Assembly (NCBI GenBank): GCA_963457665.1
Contig: OY735220.1
Span: forward strand, 33,399,469 to 33,463,468
Direction of reading: 5' to 3'
Length of the DNA stretch: 64,000 bases
DNA from: Thysanoteuthis rhombus
Taxonomy: Eukaryota > Mollusca > Cephalopoda > Oegopsida > Thysanoteuthidae
Part shown: one piece after another, positions 1-12,383 of the stretch
Position numbering within the stretch: position 1 is the stretch's first letter
Layout: every line of letters begins with the position of its first letter
Notes under the pieces: model-generated
The model's database searches: none
Seen by the model: only the letters and a program-made list of their open reading frames with translations
Told to the model about the DNA's origin: nothing
Position numbers and translations under genes: made by a program

Positions 1-1329
1 GGACTTTCAGTAAAATTCTACCTTTTGTGGGGTGCATAAAAAGTGTACAAGTTGGATATAATTCTGTAATTTTAATGATGTTTTGTCTATTTTTGTAAAT
101 TCATTCTAGAGTTACAAGCCCCACAACCAACCTTCCCTCTTTGTCCGGGCTTGGGACCAGCTATGGCAAAATGAAACAAATTGAAGGAAAAGAGAAATTA
201 AGTCATTTGGAGCGAAAAATCAGACGAAAATCTTAAAAAATTGGTATGAGGAAAATTTCGTGGACAAATTTTAAAAAAAGAAGCCCTGAAATATTCCAAT
301 GACGATTTAGAAATTACCGACCGGAGAAAATGTGATTTCAAAATTAAAAAATGCCTCATGTTTACAGAGTCAGGACGAAGGGAAATTGCAAAACGTGAGG
401 AAAAGAAATTAATAAGTTGTTGATTTTAAATGCAGTGCCAAAGGGAATTCGCGGGCATTGCGATAGGTTCATGTACCTTTCCACAAAACTAACAACAAAC
501 CAATATAGAATAAGTCAACGGGATGTTTATTCAGCCTAAGACTGAACGAATCAAAAATATTCTCAGTGGCTGGGAGGGCTGAGTAATTTCCTAATGACGG
601 CAGTGGTTTTCGAGCCCAGCTAAAGTTTTTTCCCCCCACTTAGGAAATGGGTGCAACACAATCTGACTTTATTCTAACATGGGGGACCAGGGCGCTTGAG
701 GGGCACCTCCCTTCAACATATAGTGCAGTTCTTCCCAACTTGGGAGCTGCAGACCCCTGAGGTTTCACAAATGTTTTATCGGGGGGTCCGTGATCAGACC
801 TTTCAAAAAACCTGCAGCCCATGAGCTTGTTGAGCAGACAGTACTTTCAAAAGTAGGGACAAAGCTAGAGATTCGAGGGCCCGGGCGAAGTCTCAGGTTA
901 TTGCATAATGTTGAAAGAAATGCTGTAGGTAGACTGCTATTCATAACGCTTTGGTACCTGGGTGTGGGTGAGGGGGGGGCTATTTTAAATGGACATCAAC
1001 CACCTTCTCAGGTACGTCCCTGTACCCAACCGAGCTTTGTAAGTGGCAACTAGATTGGGGGGGGGGGGTTGAACCTATGACTGACATCCAGAATGCGGGG
1101 AAACTATTTGTCTATTTGTAAAATTTATAATATGATTAAAATTCGAATACATCTACAGTTAGCAAATATCCAGGGAGTACATACCTCTACCAACGCCATT
1201 GTCACTAAAAACTCCATGAAAATTAGTTCAAATACAGCTATGATGTAGATGAGGTGAGTGTATGGCGCTTAGGTTTTCTATCTTTCGAACTACTGTCTTG
1301 TTATATGAATAATTTCTTAATCGAAAAAA
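1..1329. other. No gene or clear repeat seen
   Basis: AT-rich sequence with short open frames on both strands only. A GGGGGGTCCGTGATCAGACC stretch near 780 is G-rich but not explained. Confidence 0.5.
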
Positions 1330-1450
1330 ATCCTGATTCCGCTTCAAAATCTAATCAATTCTTCCTGAGCCTATGGCACCCTCCTCTCCTCAAAATATCA
1401 ATGAAATTCGTTGAGAACTTCTGGAGATATTGCGTGGACAAAAATGAGTA
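1330..1450 (+). repeat. Dispersed repeat with GTTGAGAACTTCTGGAGATA
   Basis: The box ATGAAATTCGTTGAGAACTT followed by CTGGAGATATTGCGTGGACA recurs, worn, in the array at 11.66-12.06 kb. Confidence 0.45.
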
Positions 1451-2901
1451 AATAAGGAGTAAATATTGTAATATTCATTTAAAAAAAAATTACCTGTGAA
1501 GATTTTTTTCTTAAGCCTCCAAAGTCATGAGATTCAATTTGAAAAAAAAGGACGACTTTGAAAAAAGCGGTCATCTAAAAATGACAAATCAGTAACAAAT
1601 AAATTCCTACCCTCACCTTCAGAAAAAGCAACACTCGTGGGATTTCACATTTTGCCATCGAGCAATGGGTAGCAAATTAGTCGTATAGACCATGAATACT
1701 GTAGAGAGTTCGATCATCACTTGTAACAGACTAAGTTGAACTGGGTAAATAAAACGTTTTTACATAATCACAAAAATGAAATTGCTCTCCATTCTTTAAC
1801 CGAAAAGAACTTTTTATCAAAGACGCAGCGTTATGGTGGCGAAATTCAGGAGTTTTGAAAGTTTCGTTAAGCATTTCTCAAGCAGAAATGGAAGGATTAT
1901 GATTATTATCTAGAGTTACCCCCCCTCGAAAGCGATTTTGGAATTTGGTTTCATCGTTCGGTATGAATTGAAATATGTTCCTTGAAGATTATTGACTGAA
2001 TAATAAATTTCTCTCTCAAGTAGGGTTCATTTTAGATTTTGCTTTTGGAGTAATAGTTTGTTTTTTTCCACAACATTCAATGTACACAATTTGTTTTTTT
2101 ATTTCAAACACATGAACATTTGTAGTGTCACATGTAGTTCACCTGCAATGTGTGTCTCAAATGCAGGCTAGAATAGTCTTCAAGTTAACTAAACAATAGA
2201 CTCAGAAATTATGTTGTAAATTACCATAACAAATATCAAGCTTAACTAAGACTGATTCACAGCAATGGGGAACCCAGTGTTAGTGATTTGATCTGCAATG
2301 GGTGGCGTCCACTAGTCTTGCTTTCTAGAATTGTATCTTGGCACTAATGTCATCATAAGAGTCACCTGAATGAGACTAAAGACAACATCAGACTGCCATA
2401 GAGACTCCAGAACCCGGTTTTGAATTCAGAATTGTCCTTCAAGACTGGTTGCCTCTTAAAGCTAAAAAGCCGTATCTGTCCTGCTATTTTGTCCATAGCT
2501 GGATAGGGGTGATGCAGAGTGATTGCAGACAGCGTCGACCGGAGTTTAAACTCGCCAATTCTTTTGTCTGCACCGTAAACCGTTACGCCCCTCCATTGGT
2601 CTGCAATACGAGTTCCATAACCATTGTGTCACTGGAGGTGCCTACCAAATGTGAAATGTTTTCATTTTTAATCTACTTGTTTCTAATTCCTAAGCAAGAA
2701 ACGTGTTTTTTGCTTTATTATTCACATTCTTTGTGTACTGTCAAATGTTAAATATAATTTCAAGCAAAAGTAATTAATCACGAAGAATATTCTTTTTCTG
2801 TCGACTGCTTATGAACCTGCAGATAAAAAAAAAAAACCCACCATTTTCAAAAGTTACACAAGTAAAAAATTCTCTCTATAACTTCGAGAAGAGTCATTAA
2901 C
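1451..2901. other. No gene seen
   Basis: AT-rich intergenic or intronic sequence. The 100-codon frame at 2449 has no recognisable content. Confidence 0.5.
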
Positions 2902-3215
2902 GTTCCAACTTTTCGGGGGTGGGGGCGATTCAATCTTTTTCCTATCTTTGATGATAACTCAACGTTTCAACCGATTCATTTTACATCCTTCTTCTGGTGT
3001 AATATGAAATGTCTGTAGGGAAAGAATTTTCTGTTTGATAACTTTTTTTGTTTTTGCTTTGCACCGACGAAGAAAAGGGCCGATAAACGAGACTTTCCTT
3101 GCAGACATTGTATATTACATCCGAAGAAGGCCGTAGAATGAATCTGTTGAAACGTTATGTTAATATCAAAGATGGTAAGAAGAGATTGGATTGTCCGAAA
3201 AAGGTTGTAAGTTCG
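2902..3215. mobile_element. Foldback element with arms near 100 bp
   Basis: The left arm (2902-3018) and right arm (3103-3215) are inverted copies: ATCTTTGATGATAACTCAAC against ATCTTTGATATTAACATAAC, ACGTTTCAACCGATTCATTT against ACGTTTCAACAGATTCATTC, and CTTCTTCTGGTGTAATAT against CTTCTTCGGATGTAATAT. The spacer is about 85 bases. Non-coding. Confidence 0.65.
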
Positions 3216-4442
3216 TTCGTTTGTTCATCACCAAAAACATAAGCTCAGGCGATGGTTGTATCGTGCAGTGACTTTAGGCTCGCAGTTCCATTAGGGGGCC
3301 TTCAGAATCGGGTATTTGACCGAAATGTGCGACAGGGTTTACCTCGAACCCTATACACAGGCCTCAGTTCAAACTTATTTTTCAGGTAGGAGCTTGTCTT
3401 GGCGCAGCCTAATCTCATGCGGTTCAAGTTGACCTACACCTTGTGCGGTAAGTTGTGTCCGAGAGGAGATTTGTGCAGATGCAATGGCGACTCTGATCAT
3501 CGATATTTCCATCGGTCCATCACCCAACAAAAAGGAAATCACCAAATCAAAAAAGAAAGAAAATTGGCAAATAAAAGCAAAAGACTGGGAATAGAAAACG
3601 CGGTTAAAATTCAAAACTATTTTATTAGCAAAGCACACGAAAATAAAGTCACTTTGAAAATATTTCACTCGAATGCAAAAGTGGATTTTAATGGGCGACA
3701 ACATGCAAAACAATCAGACGGTATCAGACCAATAAATGCAAGCACACTCACCTCAAGATCGAAGCGAGCAAAAATGAAGGCATCAAGAATGGTAACAAAA
3801 AAAAAACAAGAATTGTATGAGAGGATTTGAAAGTTGGGTGTCATACAATGACGGCAGTGGGTTGGGGGAAGTAGGTATACGGTAAGGCTTTGTTTAGGGT
3901 TTATGCTTTAGGATTACATGAATGAGCAAAGTGAATCCATGCAGCTGGGGTTCTGTAAGCCCCCGTGGGTAATATGACAAAGGATAGCTAATAATAAATG
4001 TCCTCATTGGTAGACATTGAACGTACGAATACAACTGGACATTAGAAAGTGGGTATATGCAGCACACCCTCCCTATTTCCACCGTTAGTGTCATGCCCTT
4101 CCATCTGGGACAAAGGACGGAAGATGAGGATCTCGACTAAAAAAAATGATGAAGGAAAATGAAATGAAGGAGTCGATGATGTAGTAAAAAAAAAAAAAAG
4201 AAAAAAGGGGGGTCGTTGGATTGGAAATTAGTTGAGAAATCAAGTGGTTCACGGAGAAAAAAAAAAAGGATTTCTTATTTCCCGATATTATTTTTTTAAA
4301 AAATTCGTTGATTATATGTGCAGTTAGGGAAATGAATTTGACATTTGTGCAATTAGCTATTTTACTGGTGGAGGATGTTAAGCATGCAGCACTTATTCAA
4401 TGGGGAGGTTTGTGATAGTGGGGAAACTGTTTGCATTAATAT
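3216..4442. other. No gene assigned
   Basis: Contains a 143-codon Lys/Arg-rich plus-strand frame (3399-3830) without recognised similarity, and several A-runs. This is downstream of the minus-strand gene's stop codon, so it may hold its 3' untranslated region. Confidence 0.4.
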
Positions 4443-4697
4443 TCAGTTTAAGGCTAATGGCTTTTCCGCAGCCAGGCCTTCCTTGAAGTGTCGCTCCATT
4501 TCGGCCAGGTCATTCTGCATGGTCAGCATCTGTTCCTCCAAAATTCGTAGGTCGTCACTGGTTTTAGTCGGAAAGGTCGGCATCTGATCGAATACTCCAT
4601 CAACATATTCACCCATTTTCTCGGGGCCCCACATAGGAATAGGGCCATCGCCGGGGGGAAAGGGTCCAGGTGCAAATTGAGCCGATTTATTACTGCC
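4443..4697 (-). CDS. Terminal coding exon of an unrecognised minus-strand gene
   Basis: Read on the minus strand, a TTCTAG acceptor is followed by an 84-codon open frame ending in TGA. The first part is rich in Pro and Gly (QFAPGPFPPGDGPIP, then MWGPEKMGEYVDG); the second part is acidic and amphipathic with regularly spaced Leu and Met (around ILEEQMLTMQNDLAEMERHF), which I read as a short coiled coil near the C-terminus. Base composition is clearly less AT-rich than the flanks. The exon enters in phase 0, matching the exon 20 kb upstream. There is no signal peptide or membrane segment here. The family is not recognised, so function is unknown. No polyadenylation signal was clear downstream. 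Being a real exon is likely; the exact acceptor is inference. Confidence 0.62.
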   Translation of the reverse strand, partial: GSNKSAQFAPGPFPPGDGPIPMWGPEKMGEYVDGVFDQMPTFPTKTSDDLRILEEQMLTMQNDLAEMERHFKEGLAAEKPLALN

Positions 4698-5143
4698 CTA
4701 GAATGGTATCAACAAACAGATTATTGTCATAAACATGGGACAAAGGATGTTTCTCGAATAATTTGCTGTCAGAATCAAAAGACGCATTTTGTGGGGAGAA
4801 ATAAATTCGAGCAAAAACTGGATTTCATTCTGGTGCTCGTTAGAAATTAAATTAATTTTTGTGTCTTTTTTTGGGGGGGGGGGACAAAAGAAAATTCGTT
4901 TTTCAAGCATCTGATTTTTTAAAAATTGTTTTCTTTTGCCGAAGGCTCAAACTTATTTTCATCTTGCCCTTTAAGCACAAAGTCCTTAGGGACGAATTGC
5001 TTGCATTTACCCCACAAATAGGCCATCGATTTGAAATAGGACGGAGGAAGGCGGAGAGAAGCGTTTTGATCGGAGGAGGATGGGCAAATTCCACAACCAC
5101 TAAAATGAATGATATAAGAGAATGATAAGAATTCGCCATTGCA

Positions 5144-5580
5144 GTCTATAATTGAACAACCGTAGCGTCAAAATTTGAAATCATGTAAAAAAAATCCCAT
5201 CGAAAAGTAAATATGGTAAGAATAAATTCTATTTATCATCAGTGGTATTTTCCACCGGAAACATTCAAAATAGAGTAAAAAGAAACACCTGGATTCTTTA
5301 GAATCTGGATGTTATTAATAAACCCTTGAAAAAAAAAAAAAAAAAAAAAAGCACCAACAGGTCGGAAAAGCTTTTTACGAAATTCAAATTTTTCTAGAAG
5401 CGGTTTAGTGGAGTACCGATGCAAATTTTCAAGTTTGTAGACGAGACGACTTGACCAGGAGTACCGAGACACACAAACGAACACATAAAAACATAGACAA
5501 ACACGCAAACACATGCACATATAAAAATAAGATAACTCTTTGCCATCTTTGATGGTCATTGTTGTTCAACGAATTATAGA
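5144..5580. mobile_element. M2 inverted-end element, copy 1
   Basis: Left end TCTATAATTGAACAACCGT and right end (reverse complement) TCTATAATTCGTTGAACAAC are near-identical inverted repeats. Inside are the shared boxes AAATATGGTAAGAAT, a poly-A, GCGGTTTAGTGGAG and ACATGCACATATAAAAA. Non-coding; a non-autonomous DNA transposon is inferred. Confidence 0.65.
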
Positions 5581-5777
5581 TGATAGAGAATCAGCTGGTG
5601 ACGATGGAACTTATCTGTGGTTGGAGTGACAAAAACGCCAACCACTAAAGTTACTTGTGTGAAAATTAATACGTAGCTCGTCATTATCGGATCATATTCT
5701 TTAGTCTTCGCTCATAGCGCCTGATACAGAGAATACATGCATGCCAAAATTGCTCTGTTAATAATTACCAAGCTGAT

Positions 5778-5830
5778 CTTTAGTTTGGCACAAGGCCACG
5801 ACAACAGGGTACACGGTTTCGACTGAACTC
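5778..5830. repeat. Dispersed GGCACAAGGCCAC module
   Basis: TTTAGTTTGGCACAAGGCCAC followed by a variable stretch. Related modules occur at 8.75, 11.03, 17.49, 29.65, 33.80, 37.84 and 49.09 kb. Probably a short conserved part of an old SINE. Confidence 0.4.
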
Positions 5831-5989
5831 ACTTTACTGATATTTTAGGAAACTAGATTGTTGACAACCGCTCTACAATAGTCGTTCTCCAGTTTATTGT
5901 ACAATTCAGGAATTCCTAAAGTGGGCATTAAGAGAGTCGCTTTTCAATCAGATGGTAGTGATCACAGAAGAGAAATGATACTTCCATTT

Positions 5990-6146
5990 ATAGGTTTGGT
6001 TTAACGTGACGTGAAAGACAAACAATGAAGACTTAACTTCTCTTAATTATGTGAAGATTAGTTATTGTTATTCCTATTGTAACGGAGGAAAACAGAGTCA
6101 ATCCCAACTTAGGCCGGAGTTTGACAAAATCTTAAAAAAAAAAAAA
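5990..6146 (+). mobile_element. S1 SINE, 3' half
   Basis: Starts at the TTTAACGTGACGTGAAAGAC box and shares the body AATTATGTGAAGATTAGTTA and CCGGAGTTTGACAAAATC, ending in a poly-A run. The tRNA-like part is missing. Confidence 0.6.
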
Positions 6147-6451
6147 AAATCATTAGAATATAATTTTCAATGTATCATTTCTGACCCACTTAATGGGGGG
6201 AGCGCTAATAACATATGCTCTAAAAGGGAGCGGCAGTCTGAAAAAGTTTGGGAAACATTGATATAAGAGAAGAGTGCGTACGTTCATATCACTCTATTGC
6301 AGACATTATAAAATGCATTTTTTTTTGTATTTGGTTGGTATAGCTAACACGAAGAGAAAAATGTTCAGAAATAAAACGTGGGCGGAAGATGAGGTCGGAA
6401 ATTGGTTACACAGACGTATGGATATAAAATAAACAACTGACAGATTCATTA

Positions 6452-6625
6452 GGTTGATTTATGTATTATCATCAGCCATAGACCTTCCCCAAGATTCGCC
6501 AAACCATTCGATCGTTGGCGTCGCGGAGACAGAACTTTCTGAACTTGTCTTGTTCGTCACACCATATTATTTTTTCGCCGGCCACAGTTTCGCATATGAT
6601 CTCTGGGAATCCATGGCAAGAATTA
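6452..6625 (-). mobile_element. RTE-like LINE 3' fragment
   Basis: Minus strand. Encodes worn pieces of the last part of the reverse-transcriptase protein; the CATAGACCTTCCCCAAGATT box is shared with the other LINE fragments here. No intact frame. Confidence 0.6.
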
Positions 6626-6659
6626 ATTATACAAGACTGGCTTCAAATTCTACACCAAC

Positions 6660-6915
6660 TGAATATTTGTATATATGATAAATAAGATCATGAGTATATA
6701 AGACTTGTCAGTGGCTAATACAGCTGCCTAGAAATCACTCGGTTGTGATTTCAAATCACGGTAGGGGAAATGTTAATTTTATACATAGGTTTGGTTGTGA
6801 CGTGATGGGATACACAAACAGTGAAAGGTTTACTCCCCTAAATTTGGTGAGGATTGTTCTTGTTGCGGGTGTGTGAGTGTGTGTGTGTGGGGGGGGGGGT
6901 AAAGTCAACTACAAC
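6660..6915 (+). mobile_element. S1 SINE, copy 2
   Basis: Carries the B-box-like GTGATTTCAAATCACGGTAG, the ACGTGATGGGATACACAAAC box and the AAATTTGGTGAGGATTGTTC body. A G-run interrupts it before AAAGTCAACTACAAC. Confidence 0.65.
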
Positions 6916-7377
6916 TTTGACAAAAAAATATGAAAAAATTGATTCAAACTTGTGTACTGCGCGCAAATACTCCCATAAATTCTGCATCAAACAAAATTAT
7001 TTTTTTATAGTCTGTAATATTTTTTTCATTCCTTGTGGAGCATAGGGCCGTAACTACACTACATCGCTGGAGTGATGTCGATGTGTTTTCCGTATCAAAT
7101 AGATTTTACCCCGGATTAATTCCGGACTGCCTTACAAGGTTAAGGAACTCTATCCGTAGGTAAGGGAGAAGTGTATTCATGCCTTTCCCAAGACCATTAT
7201 TGCAAAGTGAACGTAAGCAGCCTCGGTCGAAACTAAATTCGCTTAATCCGTTTTCTATGTCGGTAATCGTTATGCCCCCAATCCTAGTAATATCATGGCT
7301 AGGATTTACAGATGCATCATTCCTTTTAATCACTCTAAAGATTGTATACTGGTCTGATTGATCATTCAACAAAAATC

Positions 7378-7753
7378 CTCATGTGACCAACGTCTTTTGG
7401 TAGCATGCTGTTTTGGGATGATCAATTAAAAAAATGGGCTGATCAATGGATTAGTTATTCGTGTTAGGCCGCGATCACTAAAAAAAGTCCAAATTTTCAA
7501 AAAAGCAAGCGTGAACGCTGCTGGGCACAAACTGAGGGATCACCTTAGCGAATACTTCTAGTGTGAATTAAACCTTTTGTCTAAAAACCTGTGGGGGAGG
7601 GGGTTGAACTATGAAAGAAAAGAACTTAAAATTTTCAGTCCTCTTGCTCATTGATGCAGTCTGTACGCGCGATACATACATTAATAGCCAGCCAGCCAAA
7701 CCAACTCAAGAACTGAAGAAACCCATGTCGACAGTTTTGGTTGACGGTTTCTG
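7378..7753 (+). mobile_element. M1 non-autonomous element, copy A
   Basis: Starts at CATGTGACCAACGTCTTTTGG and ends at TTGACGGTTTCT. It shares the M1 order: GATCAATT, a GATCACT block, AAGCGTGAA, CTGGGCACAAACT, a G-run after AAAACC, a microsatellite-prone region after the GTACGCG box, and GCCAGCCAGCC. The outer TTAGTCACTCAA is missing at its left end. No coding capacity. Confidence 0.7.
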
Positions 7754-8309
7754 ATTACACACAGAGTGACACAGATACAACTGCAATCATTTTAATGCCC
7801 ACCACGCCACCCAAACAGTTCCAGATTTTGGAATGCTCATTTTTCAAGGCAGACTCTTGTTTAACCCCCTGCTTTATTAAACGAAGCTCGGCAAGATTTT
7901 CTCAGAGCTATAAATATCCACCGACTAAAATTTTGGAATGAAACGCCTCACACCATGTTTAGCAGAGAAGGCGTTCTGTCAACGTTCCATCGTAACTTGA
8001 TGACAAGATGGAAAAAACATGTCCGGTTCTGGGTCAAAATTTAATCAGAAGATCCGTCTCCCATTCCGTCAGACAGAACAGAAGAAATGAAACAATGAAA
8101 TGTATACTGAAAATGCGCATTACTAAATGTTTCAATTATGACGAAAAAAAATACTCAAGGAGACAATTGAAGATAGCACACCAAAAACATAAATTTACAT
8201 CCGCCTTTAGTAATATAAAGAACTTCTTTGAGCAGAATCGCCCACAAAAATTCAATCAGCTGAGCCCCTGATTGAGGAGGTCACGCATGTGACTAAAACC
8301 ATACAAGCC

Positions 8310-8560
8310 GAAGATGATTACTGTAACTTTATTATTGTATTGACATATCAGCTCAGTTTCTAAGAGCCACCTGTCAATCACATGGTCATGATTTCAAATC
8401 ACGGTAGGAAAATGTTACTTTTACATGTTGTTAAACGTGACATGATGGACAAACACTGAAGAGCTTACTCCCTTGAATTAGGTGAGGATTAGTTCTTATT
8501 CTTGTTATTACAGGGGAAAACGAAGCCCACCCCAACTTGAACTGGAGTTTGACCCCCCCC
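8310..8560 (+). mobile_element. S1 SINE, copy 3
   Basis: AGCTCAGTTTCTAAGAGCC and CATGATTTCAAATCACGGTA mark the tRNA-like promoter boxes; then AACGTGACATGATGGACAAAC, GGTGAGGATTAGTTC and AACTGGAGTTTGACC. Preceded by CCGAAGATGATTACTG, shared with the 10.2 and 56.2 kb copies. Confidence 0.7.
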
Positions 8561-8873
8561 CCGCCAAAGGAACGATGACTCCCGAAGTCAATATTCTGAC
8601 AACTCTACTCCAAGTCAACCACGACGGAATTATGAGTCAGCCTCCCGTTTCCATTAGCAGGTCAGAGCCAACGCCCATCTTGATGATTCCTGTAACCCCA
8701 AATCAGACCCCTTTTCGAGATTTATATAATATTGAGATTAACTAAACTCAGCCTAGTCTGGTAAAAGGTCGATATGGGGAAATGAGGATAGGAAGATCCT
8801 ACTGTGCCAGGCTTTCAAGAAAAGAGGACCTGTCAGCAAATCAACAATCGAAAATCTTTTTTTAACTCAAATA

Positions 8874-9173
8874 CAGCGTTGCCAATTATGGTTTGTTATT
8901 TAAAACGTCAATAATTTTTAATTTTTCTCCTTTCGAAGCAAACTTTATAGCTAAAAATGTTATATATATTCATTTAAAACCCACTTATCAAATTAAATAT
9001 TTATACGGTAAGACTTCAGAACAAATCATTTACAAAACTCGTACACTTACTGGTATCAAACTTACTAATTAGTTTTCAAATAGCCAAATTTTTAGCTAAA
9101 GTAGTTTTTTATCACTTAAATTTGAACAAATCAGCCAGTGCTGGCCGAAATAATGGCTAATTTGGCAACCCTG
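8874..9173. mobile_element. M4 element with CAGNGTTGCCAA inverted ends
   Basis: Left end CAGCGTTGCCAATTATGG; right end, reverse complement, CAGGGTTGCCAAATTAGCC. About 300 bp, AT-rich, non-coding. A CAGNG start is common in hAT elements, so a hAT-type MITE is a reasonable inference; an exact 8-bp target duplication was not seen. Confidence 0.6.
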
Positions 9174-9744
9174 CCGAGAATCGACTTCTGGTGCTGGTTT
9201 ATACTAAGTTATCCTTACCACTGATTAGCCCCAGATATGTAGCAAGTATAGCTTAAGTACTGAGCCTAGTGTGAATTGAACTCACAAGCAATCGACTTAC
9301 TAATAATCGTCGTACGACATGCAGGGCGCCAAAGAAGAGGTCAGAAGGGACCCGAGATAGTTTTAAGTCGGGGACCTGAGAGTTGAACTTTCAAGTCGAT
9401 ACGATACGTCCATCAATGATATAGGTTGATATTTACCGGCGAGCAGTTATAGTACGGCATGTTCAAAGAGTTATATAAAATGAAAACAGAATGACTAAAG
9501 GACGAGGGTATTTGTAGGGAAGCCGAAAATAGCTGTGTACTGCCTCATAAATTTTTCTCTCGGATGCCCTTACGACAGATGGCCACATTCCATTACGACT
9601 TACCCTTCCTTTTCAACTATGGATAAATACCAGGGCAGTTAGAACCCTTCAGCCCCTGTAGAGCAGCACATTTCTGGGAGAAAATCCTGCAGCTTAGTAA
9701 CCATTATAGATAGTCCTAAGCCTGAGCAAGCAACATCATCTTCA

Positions 9745-10006
9745 GTTTTTCAACGTCCGTCGTTGGATATAGACCTTCCCTAGGATTCGCCACACTTTTC
9801 TATCATGGACGTCCTGGAGCCAGTACTTTCTGAATTTGTCTGGCTCGTCTCTCCGTCTAATATTCTGCTGGCCTCAGTTGCGCATGTGATATCGGGGGAT
9901 CCATGTCGTGAGTCGCGATGTCCATCGGTTGTCTGCCATTCTTGCAACATGGCCAGCCCACTGCCATTTGAGATTTTTTATGGATTCTATGAGGTCCATG
10001 ACTCTT
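9745..10006 (-). mobile_element. RTE-like LINE 3' fragment
   Basis: Minus strand; carries the C-terminal region ending near the CAACGTCCGTCGTTGGATAT box and the AACATGGCCAGCCCACTGCC box (protein sense GHVARM-type). Frame broken. Confidence 0.65.
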
Positions 10007-10224
10007 GACCTCGTAAAATAAAACAAACAATTGCTACCGAGACCGCAGTAAAATGCCTCACAAAGAGTCGACAGGAATCATCATCCTTTCCGTTAGAGGA
10101 GCAAATAATAACTTTAACAGCGAAATAATTCGAGTTTTCGTAGTTAAATTCAATCTAGTTGAGGATAAGATTATAATTTTATACTAAATAACCTGGCTGC
10201 TGCAGGGTCAAACTCCTCTACTAC

Positions 10225-10585
10225 TTCACTTCCGACTGAAGATGATACCTGCAACTTTCGTATCGTATATATAATAAAGAATTATTGAAAAATGTTATTT
10301 TTTTTTTTAGAGTAAATGTATTTAATGATTAGAATGAAATAAGCCCTTACGTATTTCAAACAAAAATTTTCGGAGACGTGTCGGACTTGGCGTTTTGGCT
10401 CAGTTGGTGTAAAGAGCTGCATGCTGATCACTTGGTCGGGATTTCAAATCTCTATTTTATACATCGGATCCGTTGAACATGACGGGACAGAAAACAGTGT
10501 TTTACTCTCCAAATTTAGTTGAGGATTACTCTTGCTCCTATTGTTACAGTAGTAAAATCAAGACCACTCCAGACCAGAGTTTGCC
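10225..10585 (+). mobile_element. S1 SINE, longest copy
   Basis: Upstream module CCGACTGAAGATGATACCTG then TATCGTATATATAATAA; tRNA-like A box TTGGCTCAGTTGG and B-box region GGTCGGGATTTCAAATC; body AACATGACGGGACAGAAAAC, AGTTGAGGATTACTC, CCAGAGTTTGCCAA. Best evidence of polymerase III-type origin. Confidence 0.7.
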
Positions 10586-11654
10586 AAATATTCTTTGTGA
10601 ATGTATGAGCTTCGGATTTTTATTCAAAATCAATTGTCATCACATTGGGAGATTCGTTAAAATGTGTACCGAACTTTCAGAAGAAAAAATTCAAAAGAAG
10701 AGGAAACCACTTAGGGCGCATGAAACCCTCGCATCGTCCCTGCCTATAACTTTCCAAAGCTTGAATTGTCGTTGGAAAAAAAGCCATTCTTCTTGAATCG
10801 TATTTTTCACAGCTCAGGCCTGACAATTGATCGATGGAAAGGAGAGGTTTTGGGGGTCGATTTCAAGACAATTATGAAGAATAACGTGTGTACACACGCA
10901 CACATATATGAGAGAGAGAGAGAGGGGGGAAGTTGAATAAATAAAAGAGTCGTAGTCATTCATCCCTGAAAAATTTTTGATTAAAAGAATAGTTATAAAA
11001 TAATCTGTATTCATTTCTTTCTTTTCATAGTCTGGCATAAGGCCAAAATAGTGGAGTACCTATCAGGACCGATGGCATATAATCAGAGGGTTTTACGAAC
11101 CATTGTCGTACGGCAAGCGCCCATAGATTTTTGTAACAATATGTGACCAGAAAAAAAAATCTATAATTGTATATCATTTTACGACGGTCGATTTTAGTTT
11201 AAACCATATAATTTAAAAACTTTTGAGTTTACGCAGCATCTAAAACGGTTCTAGCACATTCCAAATAGACAGTATATGTGGACAAAATTCACATATAGTT
11301 TCACCTTTCACTAAAAAAAGTAGGGTTTTGCACTCGCTCTCACTTCAATAATAATGATCAGATTTCTATCCACTTCTATATAATTCTAAAAGTCCGATTT
11401 GCCCAACCAAATTTGGTAACTTGATGAACCTTGGAGAAGGTCTTGAAGTTAGATATTCGACACCACAAGGCCAGCTTGTTGCGAATCATTCTTGAAGTTT
11501 TTTTTACTATTGTCTGACGGGAAGTTAACGTGACATTAGAAAATTGGAAAAATTGAAAGAGCTAAGAGAGCGTACGTTTCTGCCAAAGTCATTTTGACTA
11601 AGAACCGAATAAAATCAGTTTATAAATAGCAACGATGCAGGGAAGATTACTGTA

Positions 11655-12060
11655 AATCTACCCGGTTCCGTCCCCAAATTTAATCTATACTTCCTTAGCT
11701 CATGACCCAACCTTCGATAAAATGTCATTGAAATTCATTGAAACGTTGTGTGAACAATCATATACGAATATATAAATGTATGAAAAGAAAAAAAAATGCA
11801 TATCTTTTGATCGAAAGAATTCATGGATCCGCCCCTAAATGTAACAACTCCTTAGCCCATGTTGTTCCCTTCAGAATTCATTGAGAACTTTTGGTGACAT
11901 TGTGTATATCTATAACTCTGATACAGCCGAAATGACAATGATAAATTCATTGACCCATCCCTAATTTTGCACACTTTTTCCATTTCCCACCATTCCACAA
12001 AATTTAATTGAAATTGCTCGGGAACTTTTGGAGATATTGAGTTGATAGACAGATGAACGG
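11655..12060 (+). repeat. Three worn tandem copies of the 1.3 kb repeat
   Basis: Units at about 11655-11760, 11820-11910 and 11940-12060 each contain a CC-rich start (CCGTCCCCAAATTTAATC-like) and an ATTGAGAACTTTTGG-like core followed by a GATATTG-like end. Spacing is about 150 bp. Confidence 0.5.
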
Positions 12061-12083
12061 ACAGCCAGATATGAGTGAATACG

Positions 12084-12383
12084 AATACAAAATCGCCCAT
12101 AGAGGAGTACAACATTTTTTAAAAATAAAAAGTTAATTTCTTCAAAACCAAACATACATTTTATTATTATTTGTAGAGGAATATTACACAATCGAAACGG
12201 ACATTATCAGATATTATTTGTTACCAAACTCTACAGCATTGGAACTAATATGGATTTGTTGCAGTTCAAGATCTTGCTCAGACCGGTTACCGTCCGACAC
12301 TGAGAAGATAATGTTGACCGGAAAATAACTTTCCATGGATAAAAAAGGGTTTTAGTGTGTACTCATTTGTGGGTGATACTGTA
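12084..12383. mobile_element. M3 element with Tc1/mariner-like ends, copy 1
   Basis: The right end, read inward, is TACAGTATCACCCACAAATG then AGTACACAC; the left end reads AATCGCCCATAGAGGAGTAC. The middle (TCTTCAAAACCAAACATACA, ACGGACATTATCAGATATTA) is shared with the copy at 43.2 kb. No transposase frame. Confidence 0.6.

Noticed and set aside
3386..3447. Plus-strand exon between TTTTTCAG and GCG|GTAAGT
   Set aside because: Splice sites look good but all three frames contain a stop within 62 bases; a non-coding exon cannot be shown from sequence alone.
3399..3830. 143-codon Lys/Arg-rich plus-strand frame
   Set aside because: No recognised motif, starts without a clear ATG, and A-rich sequence easily gives Lys-rich frames. 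Retained only as a remark in the interval entry.
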